Made by a program: the position numbers and the translations under genes | Notes under the pieces: model-generated | Databases searched by the model: none | What the model was told of the DNA's origin: nothing | What the model saw: the letters and a program-made list of their open reading frames with translations, nothing else | DNA from: Pictodentalium vernedei | Lineage: Eukaryota > Mollusca > Scaphopoda > Dentaliida > Dentaliidae | DNA: 64,000 nucleotides | Direction of reading: 5' to 3' | Assembly (NCBI GenBank): GCA_031216915.1 | Contig: CM062297.1 | Coordinates: 833,729,337-833,793,336, forward strand | Shown here: in pieces, positions 12,266 through 23,475 of the stretch | How the letters are laid out: each line of letters opens with the position of its first letter | Numbering within the stretch: the first letter of the stretch is position 1

Positions 12266-12354
12266 GTCTGGGTCATTGGTAAGTATAAAAAATATATAAA
12301 TTACTATAAATTTTTTAACATTTTTATACTGTACCAATGACCCAGACATAGCTG
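12266..12354 (-). repeat. DIRS copy A internal complementary region
   Basis: The first half (12266-12319) is the reverse complement of the extreme left terminus. The second half (12320-12354) is the reverse complement of the extreme right terminus. Joined, they represent the junction of a circularised element, the hallmark of DIRS-1-type elements. Confidence 0.9.
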
Positions 12355-12824
12355 AATAGTAAAAAGGCTGGAGGGCCAAGGACATAGAGCAAGATGGAAT
12401 ACACTCAATTATATAAAATAGAGTCATCCCCTCTAGGGAAAAAGAAGTATTAGGCCTTACATGTATCTTTCTTATTTATGATAAATTAGAAAGATACAAC
12501 ACCTTCCAAAATTGAGCATCATACATCCATGTTCTCTATTAATATCTAGTATAATCCTTATACTAATAATTTTTAAAGTAAGCCAATAAATAAAGTAAGT
12601 CTAGAGAATAGAGACTCTTAATACTCCTTAAAAGTGTCTGAGGATTGTATAATAATGTCCGTTGACACGTGCTATATTCAAAAGCTATACTTTAAAAACT
12701 AAGATCTAAATGAATTTTTAAAACATAAACTTCTCACTAAACAACCATCCCAATAACAGCTCAGAATTACTAACTCCGGAGGAGGTATCCCCTTGTTTTC
12801 ATAGTAAAACAGGTGACCCAAGGG

Positions 12825-12860
12825 AACACCCTCCCCCCCCCCCCCCCCCCCCCCCCTTTT
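12825..12860. repeat. poly-C tract (poly-G on coding strand)
   Basis: A long C run lies in copy A. The same position carries shorter C runs in B (~33118), C (~44033), D (~55855), E (~60910) and F (~40098). Length varies widely between copies. Confidence 0.85.
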
Positions 12861-12939
12861 TCTTGCCCTGGGTCAAATAGCCCAGAGCGAAGAGGGCAGC
12901 AGAACGGAGTCACTGCCGAAACAGACAGCCTACCTAGCT

Positions 12940-14110
12940 ACAGTAGCAACTGTGAAGTAAATGACATTCTGAGCAGTAGATAATAGACCTAACAATAGAG
13001 GCCTCCAGAAATGGACTCGTTATTTCTGAGATAAAAATTCATGAATGTGTATGGCTGAGCGCAATGAGCAGCCTTCAAAAATCTATAATAGCGACACTAT
13101 TAATGTAAGCCCAAGATGTAGAAGAACTCTTACTTCATGAGCCGAAATCTCAAACACAACTGCTGAGTGAATGATATACCATAAGCAGTATCGATAGTTA
13201 ATTGAATCCATTAGCAATAGAATGGAGCGTAACGTCCTTCTATTAGGCATCAAAGACAGAAGAAGCTTACGCCCGAAGTAATAAACAGATATCTGTTTAT
13301 AAATACATAAACTCTAACCGGACAGAGTAAAGGCCTACGCCCGTACGAAGACGGAAGGACCTTAATAACAATAGGTTCCGGATATTAATTAGGAGCCTGA
13401 CTCTTATGCGAAAATCCAACCTAAATAGTAAAGGAAGTAGTGATTCCGAAACTACGAAAGTGAAAATCATCCACCGATAGTGCATGAAACTCACTGACTC
13501 TTCAGTAAAAGAGAAGCCAACAGAATTACTGTCTAAAAGGTCAGAATTTAAAAACTACTGTTTCCAGAGGCTCAAATGATTACTTAGCTAAATAAGAACC
13601 GAAGTTAAATTCCGTATAGGAATTTAATCTAATGATTCTAAGTCTAATTATCGAAAATTTACTAACTGACTTAGATAAAAAGACATAAGACTCAATTGTA
13701 AACTATCATAGAGTGCATAGGTATGAGGTAACATAAACCTATAACCTTAATAATAACAGGCTGCAGCAGATCTTGTCAAACAAGTATACTAAAAAGTTGC
13801 AATGACTAGTATGGAGGAATCAACAATATCAACATAGTGATTCCTACACCAACGACGGAAGAGCCTCCACTTTAGCCGCATAGTATAGCGAAGAAGAGGT
13901 TCTCCTATAGTAAGAAATCGCGTCCAAAGCTCGTCCAGTACAATGCTTACAATGCAATAAGGACAACACAACGGAATACGTGAAGGTTGAGACCTTGCGG
14001 GTTGTGATAAAGATGACACGATTTTACCCAGCGAAAAAAGATCCTCTCATGGAGGAAGATTTCGCGTTAAGTCCCACAGTAGACCTCAGAGTAAATTAAC
14101 CCACGGTCTC
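12940..14110 (-). pseudogene. tyrosine recombinase remnant, DIRS copy A
   Basis: Homologous by eye to the better-preserved recombinase region of copy E (60984-62272). It is a broken fossil and no intact frame remains. Confidence 0.65.
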
Positions 14111-14249
14111 TGTGAAGACAGAGATGCTATCAACAGAAAAGTATTGTGGTTGTTTATCTTAGCAATACTTGCTGAAACAACAGCGCCGGAGGATACGCAT
14201 ATCCTATTATTCCGTCCTATTAGATCAATGGAGCGTTAACAATATAAGC

Positions 14250-14870
14250 TCAGAGATCCGGACAAGCAAACACATACGTCTGCAATTGATTAGCAAGTTG
14301 TGTCGTAAATAAATTATCATTGGGCGCTCCCATTGATAGCAAATCTGATTCAATACTTGTTTGTTGAGAGTCCATTCTGAAGGCAACAAGCGACCCATAA
14401 GTGAACGGGAGTCCGGTAATACAATCAGACGACCCGGAATATGACGGACCGAAGCAGAACTTGGTGTACTGTAACAAACAGAAGGATTCTTTCCATTAAA
14501 TTGAATAACGGAAACGAATGAGTGCCTCCCTGGTTCTGGAGAAACGCCACCACTGTCGAATTAACGGACAGGATTTTGACATGCGTTTCTGAATAATGTT
14601 CATCCAATGACATAAAGCAAGCCTAAAAAAACATTATCCCGTGGAAGATAAGTACTTGCTTAGAGACTGCGGAACCCAAAGACCCTGGCACTTCGAATCC
14701 GTTGGGATCAATATTATATCCCAACCTGTTTGACTGGCAACCGTCATAATTATAAAACTCGGATCCGGCAACTGCAGTGGCACTCTCTGAGTCAACCACT
14801 GAATGTTTGCCCCAGTCTGAATCTCTTGCTACACAAGATAGACAAGAGAACGTACAAATCGAGCAATTCA
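14250..14870 (-). pseudogene. RNase H remnant, DIRS copy A
   Basis: Minus-strand pieces carry the DIRS RNase H signature seen in copy E, including a VNSTVVAFLQNQGGTHS-like segment. Broken fossil. Confidence 0.7.
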
Positions 14871-15321
14871 TGGATTGCTGAAAAGTTGCCGTCGAAGAGA
14901 AGCTTCTCCGAGAACGAAGCGACTCTGAGAGAGTTCTTCACCTTACTATCCACGCGCGTGGATGTAGCTAGGGCTGCGTCACGTCTAACCAACTCCAAGC
15001 AGCCACTGAAGGGCGGAGTTATACGTGAACAAACTACTGCCCTCAAAAGAAATCACATTGAGGATCATATCCCGGAATTCTTTCTCTTGAAGACGTAATG
15101 ATAACGCCTCAGTAAGGTGGATTACGTATGATAAAGCGTCTAAGTTAAGTCTATTAGACATCATTGTCGTTTCCAACATTGTGGTTGGAAAAGACATAGA
15201 CGGCGAAAAAGATTATTTCCAGTCTTTAACCACGCCGTCTAGACGCATATGAACTCTTGGTATGCCCTGTTCTGCCAAAATAAATTATTCGTATAAATGA
15301 TAAAAGGCAGAAATGAGCATT

Positions 15322-17600
15322 GCGGACAAGAAACTAAACTATCATGCTTGGTAGCAGGCTTATATATATATAGCGTCGATAAATAATACACATGTTCTAA
15401 TGACATTATTGGACTGTGTCGGTAAGTCAGGGACAATGTCCCTGAACCGATCCAAAATTCCGTGTCCAATGACGCTATAAGTCTCTTATCCAACATCGCA
15501 GCAATGTAGTCCGAAATAACAATCACTGGAAGATAATGCCGGAAGATATGTATGGCAGCTTCCGATGCTACGAAAGGGAAAACTCGAAATCTTTCGAATC
15601 CCTTTCGCCATCCTGTCGGACCCTATAAAGCGTTCGGTCGTCCGTACCTGATGCAACCGCGGACCGCACCGACCCAGCGCCGTCGGATAATTCCTGATTC
15701 GACCAAGAAACTGTCGATTGCTGAGATGCTGCGAAAAAACTGTGCTAACTCGGATAGCACGTCCGTCACTGAGGCCTGTGGAGAAGCGGTCCTACGATGC
15801 ATTGCCGCTGGAAGCTCCGTGATCGTTACCCCGTGCGTACTACTAATATGCGAGCGAACGGAGTGTATAGGCCTCATGTCCCTTGGCTACCGGATGGCGT
15901 GACCTGTTCGTCGTGGAATCACTGAATGACGAAACTGATCGGATACTCGAGGTCACGTAGCCAATGTGCGGTCGTGTGCACTGCTGTGAGGATGAGGAAG
16001 CATTATCGACAGTCTCTCGGACTGTCAATATAACGGAGCATCCCGAGCGACGGACATATGCTCCGAATGTAAAATATCTGAACCACAACATGCGGCCCCC
16101 TATGTTGTTGGACGAGAGAGGGACCTCTCTTGCTCACAGCCCGGACGGACCTGGACAAGCCAGGAACCGGACTAACAGGCTTCCTCCAATCTGTCCTCAA
16201 TCCGCCATCACTGGGTGAGTACTAAAGTAATTATAGTGCTCGCATCACCCAAATCTCCTTCCTAGACCGCAACGGACGAACCCGGCAGCCGAACCATTCG
16301 ATGAATGTACGCTACACCGGGTGAGCTAGCGAATGTCACTCCGTCGATCCTACAAGGGACCTCTTAGGCGATAGACATATTCCATGAGCACTTATTGCCG
16401 CTAGCTCTTCATTAACTATGACGACAGAGGCACACTTTTGAAAGACATCTCCGTAACTTTGTGAACAAGAAACCAGAAATGCTTGGTAATAGCAAGCATA
16501 TAATAATAAATATATAGCGTCGTTCAATAATTCAAAAGTTTGTGTGACATTATTGGACTATGTCGGAACTGAGGGACGATGTCCCTGAACCGAACCAAAA
16601 ATTTCTAAGTCCACCGACGCTATCAGTTTCTTATCCGGCATCGCAGCATTCTGGTCCGACGAAAGAACCTGTAGAAGATCAAGTCAGATGACATACACAA
16701 CAGCATATGTTGTTCCGAAAGGGAAAGCTCGAAATCCTCCGAATCCCTTTCGGTATCCCGTCGGACCGGATGAAATTTTCGGACGTCCGTACCCGCTTCC
16801 GCGGAGCGTCCCGACCCAGCATCGTCGGATAAAACATTATGCGACAGATTCAGTTGTTGCTGGGATGCTGCGATAAGCTGTGCTATTTAGGATAGCACAT
16901 CCGTCCCCGAGGCCTGTGCAGTAGCGGTCTTACGATGCATTGCCGCCCGAAGCTCCGTGTACGTTGACTCCCGCACACTTTCCTATGCGAACGTCCGGAG
17001 TCTGCAGGCCTCGTGTCCCTGGCTACCGGATGGTGTGACCTGGTCGCCGATGATTCTCTGACTGGCGAAGCTGACTGGATATCCGAGGTCACGTAGCCAA
17101 GAGCGGTCGTGTGCGCTACCATGAGAATGAGGAAGCCTTATTGATAGTCTCTCCGGACTGACTATATGTCGGAGCGTCCCGAGCGGCGGACGTATGCTCC
17201 GAATGCGAAACATTTTGTACCACAACATCTGGGGCCAGATGTTGTTGTACGAGAGAGGGGCCTCTCTCGCTCGCCGTCTGGATGGACCAGAACGAGCTAT
17301 GAACCGGACTAAAAGGCTTCCTCCGTTCTCCCTCTAATCCGCCGTCACTGGGTGTGCATTTGGTTGATTTATAGTGCTCGCATCACCCCAAAACTCCTTC
17401 TAGACCGCAACGGACGAACCCGGCTGCCGAACCATTCGATGAATGGACGCTACACCAGGCGAGCTAGCGGACGTCAAAGGCCGTCGAACCTACTAGGGTC
17501 CTCTTAGGCAATTGGCGTATTTACATGAGCACTTTTCCGCTAGCCCTTCATTAATTGTGACGACGGAGGCACACTGTTGGAAGACATCACAGATACATCA
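15322..17600 (-). repeat. gag-like block, two tandem ~1.14-kb units, copy A
   Basis: Unit 1 starts near 15322 and unit 2 near 16461, an offset of about 1139 bp. Shared landmarks are TAGCGTCG, the CCGAAAGGGAAA motif, the TCGGACC segment and the GAGCTAGCG motif. B and C have the same two-unit structure. D has one full unit and part of another. On the coding strand the block is Ser/Arg-rich and presumed to be gag. Confidence 0.85.
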
Positions 17601-18721
17601 CCCTAATCTTGATCGTCTGAAAAAGAAATTGATAAAGTAGAGTGACCCTGCGGGGAAAGGACCGGAATGTCCAATTCCCCACTAACATACCATGACATAC
17701 GCTTCCCATGTTGTCATCGAAATCATCAGATACAGAACAGGAGTTAATGCGAGTACACTGACTACATATAGAATGATTATAAAAGTCAGAGGAAGACTTC
17801 CTCTTATTACAATTGATCAAAATCCTTTCAAAGTGAAAAGAAAACAAAGTCCTGGTACTCGCACCAACCCCTGACAATCAAAATACATAATAATAATATG
17901 ATCCATTAACATAGAAAAAATAAATGAAATCAAAATATTTTGAAAAAATATTTTTTCAGAACAGCCCAAGTTTCTGAAAAGTAACGTTGAGCCCCAATGG
18001 ATCCCAAGCCTAAGTGTGGACAAAAAATTTGAAAATATTTTAAACAATTTATGCAACACTTACGAACAATAATAATATATCCAGTTATGATTAAATTAAC
18101 ATCAAGATATTATTTTCAAGAAATCCCCCCCTCACACAGAGGGCTGTTGTAAATGTAAACAATGAGTGTAAAAACACTAAAATAAGACTCCAGGCACCCA
18201 GGCCCGAAATCAGTTACCAAAAATACACTATCTGATGCAAAACAGAGACTTCCAGGGAAGAAACTGCAGAACATCAGATGGTAGATGCAGAACACAATGC
18301 CTAACCACCCATAGGTGAAGACGTAAACATGGGGAAAAGAACAGAATTCATTCTGTTATTCAGCTAAAACTCCCAAGAAATTTTAGTAATAATAATTACA
18401 GAAACTATGCCAAAAGCATGGGAGAATAGCAAGAGGGGACTTAAAGGAAAGGGAGAGAGGAAAACACTGAAAAATCAGTGTAACTAAATAACAAGAATGA
18501 CAACAAAATGGCTGCTGCCTCGAAAATAGGTAACTTAACATAATTTCATTAAAAAATTTTAAGTTACAGCCCTGATAATATTCTGTCACACATTTTTCCT
18601 CTCCTCCTTCTATATCCTCCTTAGAATCACCATTTCACTAATATTTATGTGTCTGGCATCATTTAAACTGAGATTTACAAGCACAAAGATCAGTCAGATG
18701 TTAACTGATGAAGGGCCAAAC

Positions 18722-18925
18722 TAAGAATGAATAATGGCGCCAATTTCGGAACGTCCTTGACACTGCACATGCGCAGTAGAGGTGAAGTGTGGAGGGCCAT
18801 TCAGGACATGTTTTCTTTCGTTTTAGATGCAAATTTTGGGGATTAGGGGGGGGAAATTTGTGTTTGGCCCTATATTTTAAGAGTTAGCACCAGCTATGTC
18901 TGGGTCATTGGTACAGTATAAAAAT
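18722..18925 (-). repeat. DIRS copy A right inverted terminal repeat
   Basis: Inverted match to 11964-12191. It ends GTCTGGGTCATTGGTACAG then TATAAAAAT. The palindromic site (18762-18777) has one change. Confidence 0.9.
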
Positions 18926-19480
18926 ATAGCCCTCCTAGCCTCAGAAAATAATGATAACCACAAAAGCCTATTCCTAAAACCCACAGGTTTTCAGATCTCT
19001 GCTATGTTAGTGGTCTCTGCAATATGGCCACAGTGCCCCTTCCACACCTCCAGGCCTTACCAAGGCCCGGAGGTGTGGGAGGGGCAGTGTAGCTGTATCA
19101 CAGAGACTACCTGGTTAGCAGCACCAAGTAAAATGTACAAAGCCCACTAGGCAGAATTCATTAATTGTACAACTTCATTTTGCCACTTCTAACTTTTGTA
19201 AGCTTGAGGAGAGCAAATCGCTTCCCTAGGCCATGTGAGGACAGTGATTTTTAGCCCTCCTGCATTTTTAAGAATGCCAGGCCTGTATAAGGGGTGCTGG
19301 ACAGTGACTAACCAATCTATCAGTTGACTCATAGTCCCTGATTTTGCATGCAATATTAAAATGGTTATGAAATAAAAATAAAATTTGACCGCCCACCCTA
19401 AAAATTTGGATGAAAATCAAGCAACTATTACAGGAAAAAATTGCTGCTTGAAATTTCTGTATTTTGACATCAATGTGTAG

Positions 19481-19484
<4 letters not shown>
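18926..19484. other. spacer with one strong foldback
   Basis: No gene is seen. An inverted-repeat element occupies about 19005-19112; the rest is plain AT-rich sequence. Confidence 0.6.
19005..19112. repeat. long-stem foldback element
   Basis: Arms CAGTGCCCCTTCCACACCTCC and the near-complement GGAGGTGTGGGAGGGGCAGTG flank a short loop. Weaker pairing extends outward (TAGTGGTCTCTG versus CAGAGACTAC). Probably a MITE. A small hairpin RNA is possible, but nothing shows expression. Confidence 0.65.
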
Positions 19485-19537
<53 letters not shown>

Positions 19538-19612
19538 GATGTAGGTTAAAACACTTTTGACAGTCAGAGCTACTTTGGGTTTTTTTTTTTTTTTTGGGGG
19601 GGGGGGGGGGGG
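19485..19612. repeat. duplicated T(n)G(n) homopolymer junctions
   Basis: T32 followed by G22 at 19485-19538, and T16 followed by G17 at 19580-19612. The second abuts the 3' side of a minus-strand SINE, so in SINE orientation it reads C-run then A-run, like an altered SINE tail. Confidence 0.9.
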
Positions 19613-19897
19613 AGGAGAGCCAGACTATCCAAGGAGAACAACCGAGCAAGGGCAAGCAACTATCAGGCCCCCCAACATACTAACTCTGCACATGCAGGGT
19701 TATCATTCATTGAAGGCAAGAGCACATCATCAATATGCAGTACGCCTCTTAGACGACAGTGCCTCCTTGGCCCCCTCATGGGAAAACAGGATTAAGTGCC
19801 TTGCCCAAGGACACAATGTAGTTTCAACTGGTCAGGATTGAACCATGGACCTTTTGGTTTGAAGTTCAATGCTCTAACCACTGAGCCACCACGCAAA
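19613..19897 (-). mobile_element. tRNA-headed SINE
   Basis: On the minus strand the head carries an A-box-like TGGCTCAGTGGTTAGAGC and a B-box-like GGTTCAATCC, the internal Pol III promoter of a tRNA-derived SINE. The body contains GTGTCCTTGGGCAAGGCACT and TACTGCATATTGATG. That body is shared with the 5S-headed SINE at 27826-28246. The tail side ends in C and A runs. Both promoter boxes are recognisable, but activity is unknown. Confidence 0.8.
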
Positions 19898-20126
19898 TGG
19901 ATACATTTACAGGTTAAAGCATTTTAAACAAAGTAAAGTGACATTGTTTCAGAGGATACCAGAATTATCTCATCGTGGGTATGACGATGCAGGGATTTTT
20001 CCTCCCAGGAAAGATGCTCACAAAAATGTTTAGTTCCTCTTATTCACGAATGAGATAATTCTGACCAGTACTCTAAAAACCATGGATACGCTCTATTTCG
20101 GTGCTAGGCTGTGAAAACATTCTGTA
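19898..20126. other. unannotated spacer
   Basis: Nothing supported. Confidence 0.5.
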
Positions 20127-20819
20127 CAGAAGAGCACTGCTAATTGAATAGCCACTTTGAGATGAGAATTATTCAATTAACAGGAGTATTCAATGAACAG
20201 AGATTTGGTAATTTTCTGTACTACAGAAATAATCTGAACATTTATTCTATTATATCCTGTTTGACAGAGCTCATAGAGCTCTGTCAAACAAGATATAAAT
20301 TAAATGCACATATTGGATGGTTGGAAGCCAAATAGATTTGTACAATTTGGTGAATACCAGCAAGCTTGAAAATAAGCAGACGGTCATCTGCAAAATGAGG
20401 CCTCCAGAGAGTGAATTTTGTGATGCTACCCTGTACAGCAGGGTAACATCACAAGATTTACCCTCTGTGAACCTCAGTCTGAATCAAGATCTCACGCCAA
20501 AACAAAAAGATGTACCAAAAGGATAAATTGGCTCACTGTATGGCTGAGCATCTGCAAATTCACCCTCTGGGGATCCCATTTTGCAAATGACAGGTTACTT
20601 ATATTCAGGCTTGAATATCAGGATAATTTCTAGACATATCACAAGATTTTTTATTCCATTAATAAGAGTTTAACCTATAACCTATATGCAGTTAACAGGT
20701 CAAACTGTACTGAAGATTTGATAAATGGTTTGGTGTCCAGAAGTTTTATTCAGTTAAAGAGATATACAATTAATTATAAATGGGTTCCACTGAGATACAC
20801 AATTAAGTGGGCTCCGCTG
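20127..20819 (+). mobile_element. pogo-like MITE copy 2, split by a hAT-like MITE
   Basis: The left end CAGAAGAGCACTGCTAATTG and right end AAGTGGGCTCCGCTG are flanked by TA, with the same inner motifs as the element at 3929-6186. It is interrupted by the 253-bp hAT-like MITE at 20361-20613. The right end carries a local duplication of the terminal motif (TGGGTTCCACTGAG, then GTGGGCTCCGCTG). Confidence 0.75.
20361..20613 (+). mobile_element. 253-bp foldback MITE, hAT-like, copy 2
   Basis: Ends CAAGCTTGAAAATAAG and the inverse of CAAGCCTGAATATAAG. 8-bp flanking repeats AATACCAG (20353-20360) and AATATCAG (20614-20621) differ by one base. Same length and inner motifs as the copy at 1675-1927. 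Confidence 0.75.
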
Positions 20820-20821
20820 TA

Positions 20822-21628
20822 TGAATGAAAGAATTAATTTGATAATAACTTGAATTTAATGACATACACACCAATGGTAATTATAAAATAATTATTTATA
20901 CAAATTTACAGTCGTATATTACAAAGAAGATATCACAGATCCAATAAAAAAAAACTAACAAAACACAGACGTTACTTCCTAATAAAAAGCAAAGATAACA
21001 TTCTTGTGATTCCAATGCATGTTATTTGTCATTGCTCTCAATGACGTGATTATAAAACAATACAATTATAATCAAGAAGTTGAGGTTAATTTGTCAGCTT
21101 GTTCATTTTATAGATTTTGTATCAGTTTTGTATTACTTTTTTAAAAATTTGACTGGTCGCCAATATAAGAACAGGTGAAGGTAGTTGATCACGATTCCAT
21201 AAATGTTCACTGAACCTGGGAATTGGAAGTTACTGGATCAAATCAAATCTCAAATCGAATCATGCAAGATATTTGATATTGAAACAAATTTCAAACTGAA
21301 ATGTATGAAAAGGACAACACTGTTTATTAGTTATTGAGAGCCCTTTGCAAGAATTGTGCCATATTTATTATTTCGCTGTATGCCTACACTCCAAAGTTTG
21401 CTTCACCCAGGAAATAATTATTGGAATTCCAGTCTATTTCCGGGGTGATGCAAAAGTTGGGAGTGCAGGATTACAGCAAAATAATAAATACAGTTCGTTT
21501 ACTCCTCATTCCAATTTATCTGTTAACCCTTCTGATGCCATCACAGTCAAGTTGTTTCTCGAGATTCAGATTGCTTCAATGCACCAGCAAAATGCCTTAC
21601 GCAAGGTGTCGCCTGGGAAAAATACATT
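20822..21628. other. no recognised gene
   Basis: Low-complexity and AT-rich sequence. Open frames near 21345-21650 overlap on the same strand and run into the next HINE; they do not resemble a known protein. Confidence 0.5.
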
Positions 21629-22536
21629 ACAAGAGGCCTCCCGGCCTATATAGCTCCACTTGGAAGCACTACTTTCAGGGCAGATATATACAAGATAACC
21701 TTGATGATATGACTTTGGATCAAAGTCGTGACACACCTTTGAGTCATGACCAACAAGTGTATCAGGTGCAAAAAGATCCGGCAATCCTACTAAGTTTTTT
21801 GGACCGGACAAAAGTGACAGTAAAATGTAAAAGTACAACATGAAAGTTTTGCTGTTTGTGACCTTGACCTTGATGATATGACATTGGATCAAAGTCACAG
21901 CACACCATTGAGTCATGAGCAATAATTATGCCAAGTGTATGAATAAGATCTGCAAATCATACATAGTACAATCCGGAGAAGAACAGCATTCAAGAGTCCA
22001 AGTGTTACTGCTTGTGTCCTAGACCTTGATATGTCAATGGATTACGGTCATGACACAACATTAGGTTATGGGTAACAACTGTGTGAAGGATTTGCAAGAT
22101 CTGTTACACAGATACAATTATACAGACCAGACAAAGACTGTACAACAGTATCAAAGTTTTGCTTTGACCTTGACATTGAAGATATGACCTTCAATCAAAG
22201 TCGTGACACATCTTTGAGTCATGAGAAATAACTGTACAAAGTATGAATAAGATCTGTCTATTATGCCAAGTTATATGGACCAGAAAAAAGTGACAATGAA
22301 AAGTGAAAGTTTTTCTAATTGATCTTGACGTTGAGGGGAACATACCATATTATAATTCACGACACATCTTTTGATAATACATATTGTTATAAAGTTTAGT
22401 AAAAAAATTATTCAGTAGCCAAGAAGTTATGGCCCGGCAAACAAAATGTTTACGACAGATGGATGACGGACAAGGGACGGACAACTGACAAATCACTACC
22501 AGAAAACCTCTGCTAACACTTGTCAGACAAAGCTAA
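21629..22536 (+). mobile_element. HINE/Pearl-like element with TGACCTTGA core
   Basis: It begins ACAAGAGGCCTCCCGGCCT, carries about four diverged units of roughly 155-165 bp (markers TGAGTCATGA near 21738, 21904 and 22213, and TGACCTTGAC), a GGACGGACAAC tail and ends CAAAGCTAA. The core differs from the other HINEs in the window, so at least three core families share one terminal design here. Confidence 0.65.
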
Positions 22537-22701
22537 AAAAGTCATTTTTTGAAACTATGCACCAGTCTCATCTTTTTTGACTTCTCAACATGTGCAGAGC
22601 ACTTGTGAAAAAGCTGCAAATTCGTTTTAACTCTCAAATTAAAGTGAGCTAAAAAGTGGTAAACATTATTGTTGCTTGACTGGTGGACAAAGGTCTGGTG
22701 A

Positions 22702-22938
22702 TTAACCCTTTACCCAATGAATCGGCCGCATAATATGCAATTCAGCAGTTGAAAAAATATGATTTTCAAAAACTTTCAACAAAATCATATCATGTGACCC
22801 CTCGTTGGAATGAGCTCATCAAGCTCATTCCAACGAGGGGTCACATGATATGGTTTTGTTGAAATTTTTGGAAAAATTAAAAAAACATGATATTTAAAAT
22901 AATAAATTTTGATATCATCTGCGTTGAGAAAGGGTTAA
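22702..22938. mobile_element. TTAA-flanked hairpin MITE (CCCTTTACC family), copy 1
   Basis: Ends TTAACCCTTTACCCAATG and GCGTTGAGAAAGGGTTAA, piggyBac-like in target and terminal CCC. The centre is a near-perfect hairpin of about 40 bp per arm (22774-22865) with a 5-nt loop. Confidence 0.8.
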
Positions 22939-23197
22939 CGTCTGGAGTGAAGTACTCTGAAGGTGAAATATTTGTGCAATCGAATTCTCTACTCAATTAT
23001 TCATTGCAATTTAAGGTTAAACTTGGTATCTATAACTGTCATGACCACTGACACTTCACTTGTGACTGAGACAAGCATGGATGCGGAGGATGGCCAATAA
23101 ACATTGCACAATGAACAAATTTTCTGTCTTCTATAAAGTACAAATCCCTTAAGCCTTTAGGTCGTTTGCATTGTCAACAACTGTAGTAAAACTCCAC
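22939..23197. other. unannotated spacer
   Basis: Nothing supported. Confidence 0.5.
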
Positions 23198-23475
23198 ATT
23201 TATTTATTTATTTATTGGTGTTTAAGGTCACATATTTTTGCACAATGGCTAATCATGACCACAACATGAGTGGCTAATCATGACCACAACATGAGTATCA
23301 ACTCAAGACCAGGGGTGAGTGTTAAGAAGCCATGTTGCCAATTTTAGAGAGGGTTTGCATCTCCCAAGCATTGGTGACTTTGTCCTATTTTACCAGTAAA
23401 ACAGAGGCTGTTTACCTCAGTGAACAGGCACTGCTTCACTTCCCGGGGTTCCCACGGGGAAGTAAAAACTCCCAT
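23198..23475 (-). mobile_element. SINE-like repeat with AAACACCAATAAATAA tail
   Basis: On the minus strand it ends in CCTTAAACACCAATAAATAA. A 28-bp segment (TGGCTAATCATGACCACAAC...) is present twice in tandem. The inner part resembles 26505-26645 and 27441-27640 (shared GCACTGCTTCACTTCCC and CCAAGCATTGGT-like blocks). Confidence 0.55.

Larger units (their letters stand above)
11964..18925 (-). mobile_element. DIRS-type retrotransposon copy A (fossil)
   Basis: A tyrosine-recombinase retrotransposon of the DIRS group, coding strand minus, about 7.0 kb between termini. Parts from right to left (5' to 3' of the element): right inverted terminal repeat 18722-18925; leader 17600-18720; gag-like region about 14870-17600 built of two ~1.14-kb units; RNase H remnant about 14250-14870; tyrosine recombinase remnant about 12940-14110; internal complementary region 12266-12354; left inverted repeat 11964-12191. 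No RT domain is recognised. Frames are broken many times. Close resemblance to copies B and C suggests a fairly recent family expansion. Confidence 0.85.

Noticed and set aside
14730-15098. 122-codon plus-strand open frame as a gene
   Set aside because: It lies antisense to the DIRS copy A coding region; matching plus-strand frames in B and C are likewise shadows.
15552-15902. Plus-strand open frames in the gag-like block
   Set aside because: They recur at the same place in every DIRS copy, opposite to the element's coding strand.
19850-19897. A tRNA gene on the minus strand
   Set aside because: A and B boxes are present but the sequence continues into a SINE body, and no complete cloverleaf was made out.
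21345-21843. Overlapping 102- and 140-codon plus-strand frames
   Set aside because: They overlap in different frames, run into a HINE and show no recognisable motif.
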